A stretch of 64,000 nucleotides of DNA from Chitinophagaceae bacterium UBA1930 (GCA_002337145.1 DDFK01000002.1:620001-684000); one strand, 5' to 3'. Shown: positions 36,695 through 46,519, counted from the first letter of the stretch. Translations and numbers: made by a program. Notes: generated from the letters alone by a model not told the origin.

Positions 36695-39490
36695 ATGCTG
36701 AAAAAACTGGCCCATATCATTCCTTGCTTATTGTTCATTGGTTATGTGCACGCACAGCAAACCGAGATACAATACCTCAGCGGCACTGGCAATGACAATG
36801 CGGTAAAATGGGATTTCTTTTGTACCGATGGCATGAACAGCAACAAATGGACAACCATTGCAGTGCCCAGTTGCTGGGAATTACAGGGCTTTGGTAAATA
36901 CAATTACGGCTTTGCAAAAGACAGTGCAAGGGGCAAAGAAAAAGGTTTGTACAAACATGCGTTCTTCGTTCCTGCTTCATGGAAAAACAAAATAGTGAAC
37001 ATTGTTTTTGAAGGCGTAATGACCGATGCAGAAGTAAAAGTGAATGGCGTAACTGCTGGGGTAATCCATCAAGGTGCATTCTACTCTTTCAAATACGATA
37101 TAACAAAACTGCTGAAGTATGACTCAAAAAATTTGTTGGAAGTAACCGTAGCCAAACATTCTGCCAATGCAAGCGTAAACGAAGCAGAACGCAAAGCCGA
37201 CTTCTGGATTTTTGGTGGCATATTCCGCCCAGTATTTTTAGAAGCCTTACCACAAACACATATTAAAAGCGTTGCTATTAATGCAAAAGCAGATGGAAGT
37301 TTCAATGCATCGATAACAACAACTAATGGTAACGGAGATTTTAAAGTTTCAACAGCAATATATACGGATAAAAATATGCTAGTAGGAACAGGTGAAGCAA
37401 TTAATACAAATGATAATACATGGAACAGTTTCTTAACACTAATGAAATTTTCTAATGCTAAACCCTGGTCACCTGAATCGCCCAATCTCTATAAAGCTGT
37501 TTTCACTATTTATAAAAATGCAAAACCTATTCATACAATCACACAGAAATTTGGTTTTCGTACCGTAGAAGTAAAACAACGTGACGGCATTTATATAAAC
37601 GGCGTTAAAGTAAAAATGAAAGGTGTCAACCGTCATTCATTCCGCCCAGAAACAGGAAGAACACTCAGCAAACAAAACAGCATTGAAGATGTGTTGCTGA
37701 TAAAAGACATGAACATGAATGCCGTGCGTATGAGCCACTACCCACCAGATGAGCATTTTTTGGATATATGCGACTCATTGGGATTATTTGTTATGGATGA
37801 ACTTGCAGGTTGGCACGGCCACTACGATGATACCACTGGTGCAAAACTGGTAAAAGAAATGCTGGTGCATGACAGGAACCATCCCTCCATTGTATTCTGG
37901 AGCAATGGCAATGAAGGAGGGCACAACTTTGCGTTGGATAAATTATTTGCTGAACACGATATACAGAAACGTCCCGTAATACATCCCTGGCAAAACTTTG
38001 GTGGCTTCGATACACAGCATTACCGTGAATACAACTATGGCATCGGCAATTATGAAAATGGCCATGATATAGTGATGCCAACAGAATTTCTGCATGGTCA
38101 ATTTGATGGTGGCCATGGTGCAGGGCTTGAAGACTACTGGGAAAAAATGTGGCACAATCCTTTAAGTGCAGGTGGCTTTCTGTGGGACTTTGCAGACCAG
38201 GGTGTTGTTCGTAAAGACCTGCACGACTCATTGGATACGGATAAAGCCCGTGGTGCAGATGGCATTCTTGGACCACATCACGAAAAAGAAGCAAGCTATT
38301 TTACCATCAAAGAAGTATGGAGCCCGATATATGTTGAAAAGAAAGAAATCACTTCAGCATTTGATGGCAAGCTGAATATTGAAAACCGCTATCACTTTAC
38401 AAACTTAAAAGACTGCAAATTCAGTTTCCGGCTTGTCAGTTTCTTGGATACAAGTAATAGCCCTAATGTAAAAATAAATAGCCCTAATATCAAGCCTGGC
38501 GAAAAAGGGCATATACAATTGATTCTTGCAAAAAATTGGCAATATTTAACTGATGTAATCTACGTAACTGCAAATGGCATTGATGGCAAAGAAATTTTTA
38601 CCTGGAGTTTTCCCATCAGCAAACCAAAAGACTTTATAAAAATTGAAGATGTACAAAAAAACGGTATATACCCAAGCTTCAGTATCGATGCACCAAACAG
38701 CAACGACTCCTCAAGAACTGTTGCTATAGGTAATATCGTGTACGGCTTCAATACAAAAAACGGGTTATTGCAATCCGTAAGAAACGGCAAGGATTTGATC
38801 CCGTTCAACAATGGACCCATTCTTTGCGAAGGCAATGCCATAGTGGATTCTGTTGTATTCAAAAATGATGTTAAAAAAAATGAATATACGGTTACCTGTT
38901 TCTATCCAAAGAAAAGTCTCATCAACACATTGGTATGGACCATCAACAGAACAGGTGTCCTTAAAATGGAAATCCATTATTTCCCCGCTGCCTATTTCAC
39001 CAATATGGTCGGCGTCAATTTCTCTTTTCCTGAAAAAGAAATAAAAGCCATTGAATGGATGGGCAATGGTCCGTACCGCGTATGGAAAAACAGGCTGAAA
39101 GGAAACAGGTTCGGCATCTGGCACAAAGATTACAACAACACCGAAACGGGCGAAAGCTGGATATATCCTGAGTTTAAAGGCTATCACTCCAATATGTACT
39201 GGTGCAAGTTCATTACCACAACATTGCCTTTTACCGTGTACACCGAAAATGAAGACCTCTTCTTCCGCCTGTTCACACCCGCATGGAAAACCGATCAATG
39301 GCATAACTACGAACCCATTTTTCCCGCTGGCGATATCTCGTTCATGCAGGGCATTCCATCCATTGGCACCAAAACACAACGCAACGAAACAACAGGCCCA
39401 ATGGGCATGAAAAATATTTATTACGATTACGAAAAAGACCCTACAAGGGCCTTACAAATGATACTGTATTTTGATTTCAATACAAAGTAG
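36695..39490 (+). CDS. LacZ-like GH2 beta-galactosidase family enzyme
   Basis: The 931-residue secreted protein (signal ending VHAQ) has the full LacZ architecture: sugar-binding domain (VPSCWELQGFGKYNYG), immunoglobulin-like domains, TIM barrel with acid/base Glu407 in SNGNEGGH and nucleophile candidate Glu464 in MPTEFLHG, and a C-terminal Bgal_small_N region (FSFPEKEIKAIEWMGNGPYRVW). It should release terminal beta-galactose, for example from galactan or arabinogalactan side chains. It is longer than the other GH2 genes' core and is the only one here with the small_N domain, so the three GH2 enzymes of the locus likely have different substrates. Confidence 0.92.
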   Translation: MLKKLAHIIPCLLFIGYVHAQQTEIQYLSGTGNDNAVKWDFFCTDGMNSNKWTTIAVPSCWELQGFGKYNYGFAKDSARGKEKGLYKHAFFVPASWKNKIVNIVFEGVMTDAEVKVNGVTAGVIHQGAFYSFKYDITKLLKYDSKNLLEVTVAKHSANASVNEAERKADFWIFGGIFRPVFLEALPQTHIKSVAINAKADGSFNASITTTNGNGDFKVSTAIYTDKNMLVGTGEAINTNDNTWNSFLTLMKFSNAKPWSPESPNLYKAVFTIYKNAKPIHTITQKFGFRTVEVKQRDGIYINGVKVKMKGVNRHSFRPETGRTLSKQNSIEDVLLIKDMNMNAVRMSHYPPDEHFLDICDSLGLFVMDELAGWHGHYDDTTGAKLVKEMLVHDRNHPSIVFWSNGNEGGHNFALDKLFAEHDIQKRPVIHPWQNFGGFDTQHYREYNYGIGNYENGHDIVMPTEFLHGQFDGGHGAGLEDYWEKMWHNPLSAGGFLWDFADQGVVRKDLHDSLDTDKARGADGILGPHHEKEASYFTIKEVWSPIYVEKKEITSAFDGKLNIENRYHFTNLKDCKFSFRLVSFLDTSNSPNVKINSPNIKPGEKGHIQLILAKNWQYLTDVIYVTANGIDGKEIFTWSFPISKPKDFIKIEDVQKNGIYPSFSIDAPNSNDSSRTVAIGNIVYGFNTKNGLLQSVRNGKDLIPFNNGPILCEGNAIVDSVVFKNDVKKNEYTVTCFYPKKSLINTLVWTINRTGVLKMEIHYFPAAYFTNMVGVNFSFPEKEIKAIEWMGNGPYRVWKNRLKGNRFGIWHKDYNNTETGESWIYPEFKGYHSNMYWCKFITTTLPFTVYTENEDLFFRLFTPAWKTDQWHNYEPIFPAGDISFMQGIPSIGTKTQRNETTGPMGMKNIYYDYEKDPTRALQMILYFDFNTK

Positions 39491-39624
39491 TGATAGGTAC
39501 TTAGCAGTAATACATATACCGGCTCCAGTGGCGTTGCACCCAATAGCTATCGGGACCTCAACAATAATGCATAGCCGGGCCATGTGCAACTGCTGCATCA
39601 AATACAGACTTTAACACGTTAAGC
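39491..39624. repeat. Post-stop repeat copy E, with embedded palindrome half
   Basis: The gap contains GTGGCGTTGCACCCA at about 39529-39543 followed directly by ATAGCTATCGGGACC, which is half of the CCCGATAGCTATCGGG palindrome family. This copy seems to be disrupted by that second repeat. No gene is seen. Confidence 0.55.
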
Positions 39625-42387
39625 ATGAAAAGGATTCTTACGATATTTTCTTTACTGGTTTGCACTGTTTCAATAGCACAGGTGCAGTTACAGCACCTGC
39701 GTTGCGAAATGCTGGTGAACCCGCAAGGTATTGATGTGACCCAACCAAGGTTTAGTTGGGAAATTATTTCCCAGTTAAGAAATGTGCAACAAACGGGCTA
39801 CCATGTACTCGTGGCATCAACCAAAGAAAAACTCGATAAAAACGAGGGTGACTTATGGAACAGTGGCGAAGTAAATTCCGATGCATCCATCCATATAAGC
39901 TATGCAGGCAAACCATTGCAAAGCCGCATGCAATGCTACTGGAAAATAAAATGCTTTACCAATAAAGGCGAATCCGCTTGGAGCCTGCCTGCATCATTCA
40001 GCATCGGGCTGCTCAACACAACAGACCCGATAGCTATCGGGTGGAAAGCCAAATGGATCGGTTACGACAAAGCCTCGCCCTGGGATAGCGTTACACAGTT
40101 CTCTAGGTTGTCGGCACGCTACTTCCGGAAACAGTTCCAGTCAGCCCTGGCTATAAAAAAAGCAACAGTTTATATAGTTGGTTTGGGCCTGTACGAGCTA
40201 TACATCAACGGCAACAAAATAGGCAATCAGGTATTGGCACCCGCACCAACCGACTATAGGAAATCCGTTCTCTACAATACACATGATGTAACCCATCAAA
40301 TAAAAACCGGCAACAATGTTATTGCCACGGTACTGGGCAATGGACGTTTCTTTACCATGCGTCAGGATTACAAACCCAAAAAGATAAACACGTTTGGCTT
40401 TCCCAAAATGCTGTTGCAACTGGAAATTGAATACACCAACGGAACCAAAAAAACAATCATCAGCGATGATACCTGGAAGCTGAACGTGGATGGCCCCATA
40501 CGCACCGCCAATGAATACGATGGCGAAGAATACGATGCCACCAAGGAACAGAAAGGCTGGAACAATACTGGCTTCAACGATGCTGGCTGGCTTCAGCCCC
40601 AACTGGTAAAGGCACCCGAAGGAAAGATCGTTGCCCAAATGAACGAACCCATGAAAGTGATGCAGGCAATACAACCTATTGCCATCCATAAAATCAATGA
40701 AGAAAAATACATACTGGATATGGGGCAGAACTTTTCAGGTTGGCTAAAGCTCAAGAACCTGCAAGGAAAGCCTGGCGAAAAAATAACACTACGTTTTGCA
40801 GAAAGCCTGCAAAAAAATGGAGAGCTATATGTGGCCAATCTTCGTGATGCCAAAGTAACAGATGCCTATACGTTAAAAGGAGAGGGGCTTGAAACATGGC
40901 AACCATCTTTTGTGTTTCATGGCTTCCGTTATGTAGAAGTCAATCATTACCCCGGTACGCCAACCATCAGCAATTTTGAAGGGCAGTTGGTATATGATGC
41001 CTTGCCAACTACTGGTTCGTTGGAAACATCCAATGCCACCCTCAATAAAATTTACCGGAATGCCTGGTGGGGCATTGCTTCCAACTATAAAGGCATGCCC
41101 ATCGATTGTCCGCAACGTAACGAACGCCAGCCCTGGCTGGGCGATAGGGCAACAGGTGCCTATGGCGAAAGCTTCCTCTTTGCCAACCAGAACCTCTACG
41201 CCAAATGGCTGAATGATATTGAAGAATCGCAAACACCCGAAGGGGCCATCCCCGATGTGGCACCTGCTTTCTGGAACTACTACACGGATAATGTTACCTG
41301 GCCCGGCACCTATATACTCGTAGCAGATATGCTATACAAACAGTTTGGCGATAAGCAATCCATTATCAAACATTATCCCAGCATGAAAAAATGGATGGAT
41401 TACATGAAAGACAAGTATATGAAGGATGGTATCATAACCAAAGACAAGTATGGCGACTGGTGCGTGCCACCCGAAAGCCTGGAACTCATTCATGCAAAGG
41501 ATTCCATGCTCAACACAAATGGGGCACTCATTGCTACTGCCTATTACTACCATTTGCTGCAACTGATGAAGGGTTTTGCTGGTATGGCCGCAAACAGTAA
41601 CGATTCGCTGGCATACAACCAACTGGCACAGACAATCAAACAGGCATTCAACCAAAAATTTTTCAATGCTGCCAAAGGTTGTTACGATAACAACAGCATT
41701 ACGGCCAACCTGCTGCCCCTGTATTTGGGCATTACCGAAAAGGAATGGCAACACGAAGTTTTCAATAACATACTGTTCAAAATAAAAGACAACAACTATC
41801 ATATCAGCACAGGCGTTATCGGTACACAATGGCTAATGCGTACACTCACCAGTTTTGGCCGAAGCGACATTGCCTATACCATTGCTGCCAACACTACTTA
41901 TCCGAGTTGGGGTTATATGGTAGAAAATGGGGCAACCACCATTTGGGAACTATGGAACGGCAATACAGCCAACCCACAAATGAATTCGCAGAACCATGTG
42001 ATGTTGCTGGGCGATCTATTGATTTGGCTACATGAAAATATTGGCGGCATCAAAGCCGATGACAGCAATGGCACTGCCTTCAAAAAAATATTCATGAAGC
42101 CTGAAAATGTGGATGGGCTTGATTTTGCCAAAGCTTCCTACCAGTCTATGTACGGCGAAATAAAAAGCGAATGGAAGAAAAGCAGCAACAGTTTCTCGTG
42201 GAATATTTCAGTGCCTGCCAATACCACGGCAACCATCTGCATACCCAAAAGCAATGCTGCAACAGTTATGGAAAATGGCAAACCCGCCATGCTGAATCCC
42301 GAAATGAAGTTTTCAGGAACATTAAAAGGCTATACTGTTTTTGAAATAGGCTCCGGCAATTATTCATTCACTTCAACCATGCAATAA
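39625..42387 (+). CDS. GH78 alpha-L-rhamnosidase (second copy)
   Basis: The 920-residue secreted protein (MKRILTIFSLLVCTVSIAQ) has the canonical GH78 order: N-terminal fibronectin-like domain (VNPQGIDVTQPRFSWEI), sandwich domains (IVGLGLYELYINGNKIG), the barrel with DCPQRNERQPWLGD from residue 494, an ENGATTIWELWNG motif, and the C-terminal sandwich (YQSMYGEIKSEW, VPANTTATICIPKS). It should release L-rhamnose. It has a normal signal peptide and a more typical catalytic motif than the 9497-12205 paralogue. A copy of the palindrome CCCGATAGCTATCGGG lies in frame within codons for DPIAIGW at about residues 134-139. The next gene starts two bases after its stop. Confidence 0.93.
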   Translation: MKRILTIFSLLVCTVSIAQVQLQHLRCEMLVNPQGIDVTQPRFSWEIISQLRNVQQTGYHVLVASTKEKLDKNEGDLWNSGEVNSDASIHISYAGKPLQSRMQCYWKIKCFTNKGESAWSLPASFSIGLLNTTDPIAIGWKAKWIGYDKASPWDSVTQFSRLSARYFRKQFQSALAIKKATVYIVGLGLYELYINGNKIGNQVLAPAPTDYRKSVLYNTHDVTHQIKTGNNVIATVLGNGRFFTMRQDYKPKKINTFGFPKMLLQLEIEYTNGTKKTIISDDTWKLNVDGPIRTANEYDGEEYDATKEQKGWNNTGFNDAGWLQPQLVKAPEGKIVAQMNEPMKVMQAIQPIAIHKINEEKYILDMGQNFSGWLKLKNLQGKPGEKITLRFAESLQKNGELYVANLRDAKVTDAYTLKGEGLETWQPSFVFHGFRYVEVNHYPGTPTISNFEGQLVYDALPTTGSLETSNATLNKIYRNAWWGIASNYKGMPIDCPQRNERQPWLGDRATGAYGESFLFANQNLYAKWLNDIEESQTPEGAIPDVAPAFWNYYTDNVTWPGTYILVADMLYKQFGDKQSIIKHYPSMKKWMDYMKDKYMKDGIITKDKYGDWCVPPESLELIHAKDSMLNTNGALIATAYYYHLLQLMKGFAGMAANSNDSLAYNQLAQTIKQAFNQKFFNAAKGCYDNNSITANLLPLYLGITEKEWQHEVFNNILFKIKDNNYHISTGVIGTQWLMRTLTSFGRSDIAYTIAANTTYPSWGYMVENGATTIWELWNGNTANPQMNSQNHVMLLGDLLIWLHENIGGIKADDSNGTAFKKIFMKPENVDGLDFAKASYQSMYGEIKSEWKKSSNSFSWNISVPANTTATICIPKSNAATVMENGKPAMLNPEMKFSGTLKGYTVFEIGSGNYSFTSTMQ

Positions 42388-42388
42388 C

Positions 42389-43048
42389 ATGTACAAAACA
42401 ATTGGGCTACTCTTTACGTCGATACTGGCCATAACCTATAGCCACGCACAGCAGGTAAAAACCGATACCGCCATACAGGGCAAGGCAACAACATGGATAA
42501 AGTCGCTACAGCTAAACGATGCGGAGAAAGAAGCACGTTTGATACATGTTGTGGCAACACATCTTACTACAATCACCGAATGGAACAATACACATCCTGC
42601 ATCTACAGTGCCTGCCGGCATTGATCCTGCAACAGGTAAACGTTTAAGTGAAATGGACAGGCAGATCATAGCCAACTCTGCCATGCCCGATTCGGTACAT
42701 CAGCATTTAATGAATGGTTTAAGAAAAGACCTTGCCGAAGAACAGGTTGAAAAAGTATTGGATAGGTACACGATTGGCAAAGTGGAATTTACCATGAAAG
42801 GCTACCATGCTATTGTGCCCAATATGACCGCCAAAGAAGACTCCGTGATCTTGGTATTCATGAAGCAGGCCCGCGAACAGGCAGTGGATTTTAAAAGCAT
42901 CAAACAGGTATCGGCCATATTCGAAATATATAAAACAAAAAGTGAACAGTACCTGAACATGAACGGCCGTAACTGGCGTGACATGTACAGGGCCTACACC
43001 GATAAGATAAAGGCAGAAAAAGCCCAACAAAACAAACCAAAAGAATAG
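42389..43048 (+). CDS. DUF3826 family secreted protein (second copy)
   Basis: The 219-residue product has a signal peptide (ITYSHAQ) and an all-helical body with the pattern YHAIVPNMTAKEDSVILVFMKQAREQAVDFKS...FEIYKTKSEQYLNMNGRNW, matching the DUF3826 family and aligning with the end of the 16055-16813 product. It carries an insert (NTHPASTVPAGIDPATGKRLSEMDRQ) absent from the first copy. Its role is unknown. It is tightly linked to GH78 and a sialidase-fold gene, so it belongs to the same degradation unit. Confidence 0.8.
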   Translation: MYKTIGLLFTSILAITYSHAQQVKTDTAIQGKATTWIKSLQLNDAEKEARLIHVVATHLTTITEWNNTHPASTVPAGIDPATGKRLSEMDRQIIANSAMPDSVHQHLMNGLRKDLAEEQVEKVLDRYTIGKVEFTMKGYHAIVPNMTAKEDSVILVFMKQAREQAVDFKSIKQVSAIFEIYKTKSEQYLNMNGRNWRDMYRAYTDKIKAEKAQQNKPKE

Positions 43049-43069
43049 TCCCCAATAAAAAATGGTAAG

Positions 43070-44179
43070 ATGAAAAAAATAATTTGCATACTGATCGTAA
43101 GCTGTAGTTTATTGAATGGCTTTGCCCAAAACAGCAGAAAGGGAATTGAGGTAGATGAATTTATTTTCGACACCGCATCCTTTCCTGAAAGCCATGCAAG
43201 TACCATTGCTGAAACACCTAAGGGCCTGATTGCTGCATGGTTTGGTGGAACCAAAGAAGGTAACAAAGATGTGTGCATCTGGACATCACATCTAACAAAC
43301 GGAAAATGGACCGAACCTAAAAAAGTAGCCGACGGTATAATGAACGATACGGTAAGATATGCCTGTTACAACCCTGTGCTGTACCAAGTGCCTAATGGCG
43401 AGTTATTATTGTTTTATAAAATAGGCAAGAACGTTGCTGCATGGACAGGCTGGATGATGCGTAGCAAAGACAATGGACAAACATGGGGCTCACGTGAAGC
43501 ATTGCCCGATGGCTTTCTTGGACCCATCAAAAACAAACCTGAACTCATCAATGGTGTGCTGCTTTGCCCCAGCAGCCGTGAAGTAGGCGGCTGGCGTGCA
43601 GTAATTGAATACACCAAAGACTGGGGCAGAACATGGACAAAGAGCGAAGACATTAACGACGGAAAAACACTGCAGGCCATACAGCCCAGTATTCTCAAAT
43701 ACAAAGATGGCAGCCTGCAGATACTCTGCCGCAGCCGCAACACCACTATCAATGAAAGCCGCAGTTACGACAATGGCAAAACATGGACTCCCCTTAAAGC
43801 TACATCACTGCCCAACAACAATTCAGGCACTGATGCCGTAACGCTCAAAGATGGCAGGCAACTACTCGTGTACAACCATGTGCCACCTGATTCTAGCTGG
43901 GTTAAAGGCAAAGGCCCGCGAACGCCTTTAAACGTAGCCATTTCAAAAGACGGAAAAAAATGGTTTGCCGTTGCGGTGCTCGAAGATTCGCCCATCAGCC
44001 AATACTCCTATCCATCTGTTATACAGGCAAAGGATGGCAAAGTGCATATAGTGTACACCTGGCGTAGAAAAAAGATCAAACACGTAATGCTCGATCTTTC
44101 AAAGATCGAAACCAAAGAGATCATCAATGGTGTATGGCCCGGTGCCAAAACCATCAAAGCAACCATTACCAGCGATTAA
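43070..44179 (+). CDS. Sialidase-fold BNR/Asp-box secreted enzyme
   Basis: The 369-residue product (signal ending FAQ) is a six-bladed propeller with several Asp-boxes: SKDNGQTWGS, TKDWGRTWTKS, SYDNGKTWTPL and ISKDGKKWFAV. The conserved opening FPESHASTIAETPKGLIAAWFGGTKEG is typical of a widespread family annotated as exo-alpha-sialidase-like, distinct from true bacterial neuraminidases in lacking an obvious RIP motif. In a pectin locus the target may be a keto-deoxy acid such as Kdo or DHA, or rhamnosyl linkages; this is inference. It is the last clear gene of the polysaccharide locus on this strand. Confidence 0.75.
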   Translation: MKKIICILIVSCSLLNGFAQNSRKGIEVDEFIFDTASFPESHASTIAETPKGLIAAWFGGTKEGNKDVCIWTSHLTNGKWTEPKKVADGIMNDTVRYACYNPVLYQVPNGELLLFYKIGKNVAAWTGWMMRSKDNGQTWGSREALPDGFLGPIKNKPELINGVLLCPSSREVGGWRAVIEYTKDWGRTWTKSEDINDGKTLQAIQPSILKYKDGSLQILCRSRNTTINESRSYDNGKTWTPLKATSLPNNNSGTDAVTLKDGRQLLVYNHVPPDSSWVKGKGPRTPLNVAISKDGKKWFAVAVLEDSPISQYSYPSVIQAKDGKVHIVYTWRRKKIKHVMLDLSKIETKEIINGVWPGAKTIKATITSD

Positions 44180-44254
44180 TAGGGTAACAGCAGTAGTGGG
44201 CCGTCAAAATATTATACTCAACTTGCATAAAGTTCTAACCTTTGATTTACTATT

Positions 44255-44887
44255 ATGACAAATCTACAAGACAAAGTTTGGTATGCTTGTTATGGCTCAA
44301 ACATTTTAGAAAGACGATTTCTTTGTTACATAAAGGGTGGGCAACCTAAAGGATCAAAGACTGTTTATGAAGGTTGTAGTGACAAGACTTTACCAACACA
44401 CAACGAAGATTTTTATATTTGTTCTGAACTTTATTTTGCTAAAAAATCAAGTAATTGGGATAATGGCGGCGTTGCATTTATTAAAACTTCGTTTGAGCCA
44501 CAAGCATCAACGATTGGGAGAATATATCTAATAACAAAAGGGCAACTAATTGACATTGCCAGACAAGAAACAAATACAAAGACAGTATTAAAGTTAGACT
44601 TTGACATAGCTATTAAAAACGGCTCTTATGTATTTAAACAACCATCATGGTACGGAAACTTATTATACTTAGGACAACAAAACGAGTTCCCAATTTTCAC
44701 ATTGACAAATGAAAATGAATCACAACCTTTTACGAAACCAAGTGAGAGTTATATTAAAACAATTAGTGACGGTATAAAAGAAACCCATCATTTCGATAAC
44801 AAAAAAATATTTGAATATTTAAAGACAAAGCGTGGGATAAATGGCAATTACAATGACAAGGAATTATTGGACATCATCAACGAATGA
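44255..44887 (+). CDS. Gamma-glutamylcyclotransferase-like fold protein, orphan
   Basis: The 210-residue cytoplasmic protein carries YACYGSNI at residues 10-17, the signature phosphate/substrate loop of the GGCT/AIG2 fold. It continues with LYFAKKSSNWDNGGVAFI, comparable to the second strand pair. I do not recognise a specific family. The DNA looks more AT-rich than the polysaccharide locus, and the gene is isolated between the locus and another orphan, suggesting acquisition. The start is an ATG with no alternative needed. Confidence 0.6.
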   Translation: MTNLQDKVWYACYGSNILERRFLCYIKGGQPKGSKTVYEGCSDKTLPTHNEDFYICSELYFAKKSSNWDNGGVAFIKTSFEPQASTIGRIYLITKGQLIDIARQETNTKTVLKLDFDIAIKNGSYVFKQPSWYGNLLYLGQQNEFPIFTLTNENESQPFTKPSESYIKTISDGIKETHHFDNKKIFEYLKTKRGINGNYNDKELLDIINE

Positions 44888-45002
44888 TAGCTTTTGTTCT
44901 TAACTTCAGCATCAATAATTCTATTTAGCCTTATCATGAGCAAAACGGTATAAACTCTAAAATAATGAAAGTCCTGCCCGTTAGATGGTAAGGGATCACA
45001 CA

Positions 45003-45692
45003 ATGACAGACAAGATAAATAAAACAACAGCAAAAGATGTAGCACATTCAATTGTAAAAGGTGGGCTTGGAACAATCCCTGTTGTTGGTTCATTAGCGAC
45101 AGAAATATTTGGACTAATAGTAACCCCACCACTTGAAAAAAGACGAGCTGAATGGATGAATGAAGTTGCAGAAAAACTAAAGGAACTTGAGGAAAAGAAG
45201 ACAATTAATTTTACAGCCCTTCAAAGTAACCAACAGTTTATTGACGTTGTGTTACAAGCTACAACCCTTGCATTGAAGACAAGCGAAAAAGAAAAGATTA
45301 CAGCATTTCAAAATGCAGTTCTTAATACTGCCACGGGACAATCTCCCGACCAGACGAAAAGCCAAATATTTCTCAATCTACTTGACAGCTTCACGATTTG
45401 GCACATAAAAATATTAGTGTTTATTGACAACCCCCGACAATGGTTTCACAAGGCAAATAGAAATCCACCAAATTTCATGGCAGGAAGTATCTCCTCTGTA
45501 ATTAACGATGCTTATCCTGAGTTGAAAGATCAAGATGACTTGTTAGATTTAATTTGGAATGACTTAAGCAACGCTGGCTTTCATAGGACAAGTGGAATTA
45601 AGACAACTATGAGTGGAGATGGTGTATTAAGCGAAAGAACAACTCCATTAGGAAAACAATTTATCGAATACATAACAAATAATCGAACATAG
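45003..45692 (+). CDS. Unrecognised protein with a short hydrophobic N-terminal segment
   Basis: Start at 45003 (MTDKINKTTAKD) is preferred; an upstream ATG at 44985 adds six residues. The 229-residue product has a glycine-rich hydrophobic stretch (GGLGTIPVVGSLATEIFGLIV at about residues 18-37), then helices with high Lys/Glu content, and ends with LIWNDLSNAG...TPLGKQFIEYI, a winged-helix-like pattern seen in some Abi-type accessory proteins. I do not recognise it. The AT-rich character and lack of links to the locus mark it as accessory. Confidence 0.5.
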   Translation: MTDKINKTTAKDVAHSIVKGGLGTIPVVGSLATEIFGLIVTPPLEKRRAEWMNEVAEKLKELEEKKTINFTALQSNQQFIDVVLQATTLALKTSEKEKITAFQNAVLNTATGQSPDQTKSQIFLNLLDSFTIWHIKILVFIDNPRQWFHKANRNPPNFMAGSISSVINDAYPELKDQDDLLDLIWNDLSNAGFHRTSGIKTTMSGDGVLSERTTPLGKQFIEYITNNRT

Positions 45693-45777
45693 AACTACTA
45701 CTGATTGCTGTATTAGTCGACTGTGCAAAAAAATAATTAAAAAAATTAAACCCACTGAAATAACGAATCAGATAAAT

Positions 45778-46158
45778 ATGAAGCAATTTTTAATTTTTAT
45801 TGGTGGTATGATTGCAGGAGCTTTACTCTTGTATGTAATTGGGTTTAGAGCAGAAAGTTCTATAAAAGAACAATTAAAACAAGAACTGATCAAAAAATTA
45901 TCGAACAAACTTGAAAAGTTAAATCAAGAACCAGATGTTCAATACATAGAAGTAAAAGGCAAAAAAGGAAATGTGACTTTACACACAGGCATGCCAAAGG
46001 ATTCTGTACGGATACTTGTGGGCAAACCTGATGAAGTTGAATTGCGTTCTTATGGAAATGCCCTCGAAGATTGGGGTTATAAGATTAAAAATGGTTATAT
46101 ATCTGACTTGGAAATAAATTTTGAAAACGGAAAATTAAAGAGCCTACGACAAAAATGA
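45778..46158 (+). CDS. Small membrane-anchored protein with BamE/SmpA-like domain
   Basis: The 126-residue protein has one N-terminal membrane helix (FLIFIGGMIAGALLLYVIGF), a helical linker (EQLKQELIKKLSNKLEKLN) and a domain VTLHTGMPKDSVRILVGKPDEVE...ISDLEINFENGKLKSLRQ that resembles the SmpA/OmlA fold. The function is unknown. It follows the previous orphan after 85 bases. Confidence 0.6.
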   Translation: MKQFLIFIGGMIAGALLLYVIGFRAESSIKEQLKQELIKKLSNKLEKLNQEPDVQYIEVKGKKGNVTLHTGMPKDSVRILVGKPDEVELRSYGNALEDWGYKIKNGYISDLEINFENGKLKSLRQK

Positions 46159-46282
46159 AAGTGTGCGAATTACATCAATTAAAGCAGGTTGGTGTGTCGA
46201 ATATAATTTTCAGTTTTTTGCAATTCAGCTTGGAAACAATAAGACAAAAACACAAGCTTTCATTTTATTGGTATATTTAAAA

Positions 46283-46474
46283 TCATTTCTTCTCCAGCAA
46301 CCTTTCCAACAAAGCAATCTTTTCATCTTTTTCTTTCAGTAAGGCTTGATACAGGTGCTTGTTTTCTTTTACGAGTTTACCGAGCTGTTTATAGAAGCGG
46401 TTTTTGCGTTGTAGCAAATGCAGGCACGTTTTTTTAACCTGCCTTCGGCAATACCGATAGCTGTCGATACAGGC
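46283..46474 (-). pseudogene. Decayed reverse-strand coiled-coil gene remnant
   Basis: On the reverse strand a frame ends at 46283-46285 with YKQLGKLVKENKHLYQALLK and EKDEKIALLERLLEKK, a heptad-rich tail like those of small HTH or accessory proteins in Bacteroidota. It has no start codon and is closed upstream at 46475-46477 by a stop inside repeat-like DNA, so this is a fragment. The rest of the 456-base gap (46159-46614) shows no gene. Confidence 0.45.
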
Positions 46475-46519
46475 TTACAGCCTGCCATAAGCAACACACT
46501 CTTTACTAACATCAAACCA

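Noticed and set aside
38765..39379. Reverse-strand 204-codon open frame
   Set aside because: It is antisense to the C-terminal region of the LacZ-like GH2 gene; the composition is that of a shadow frame.
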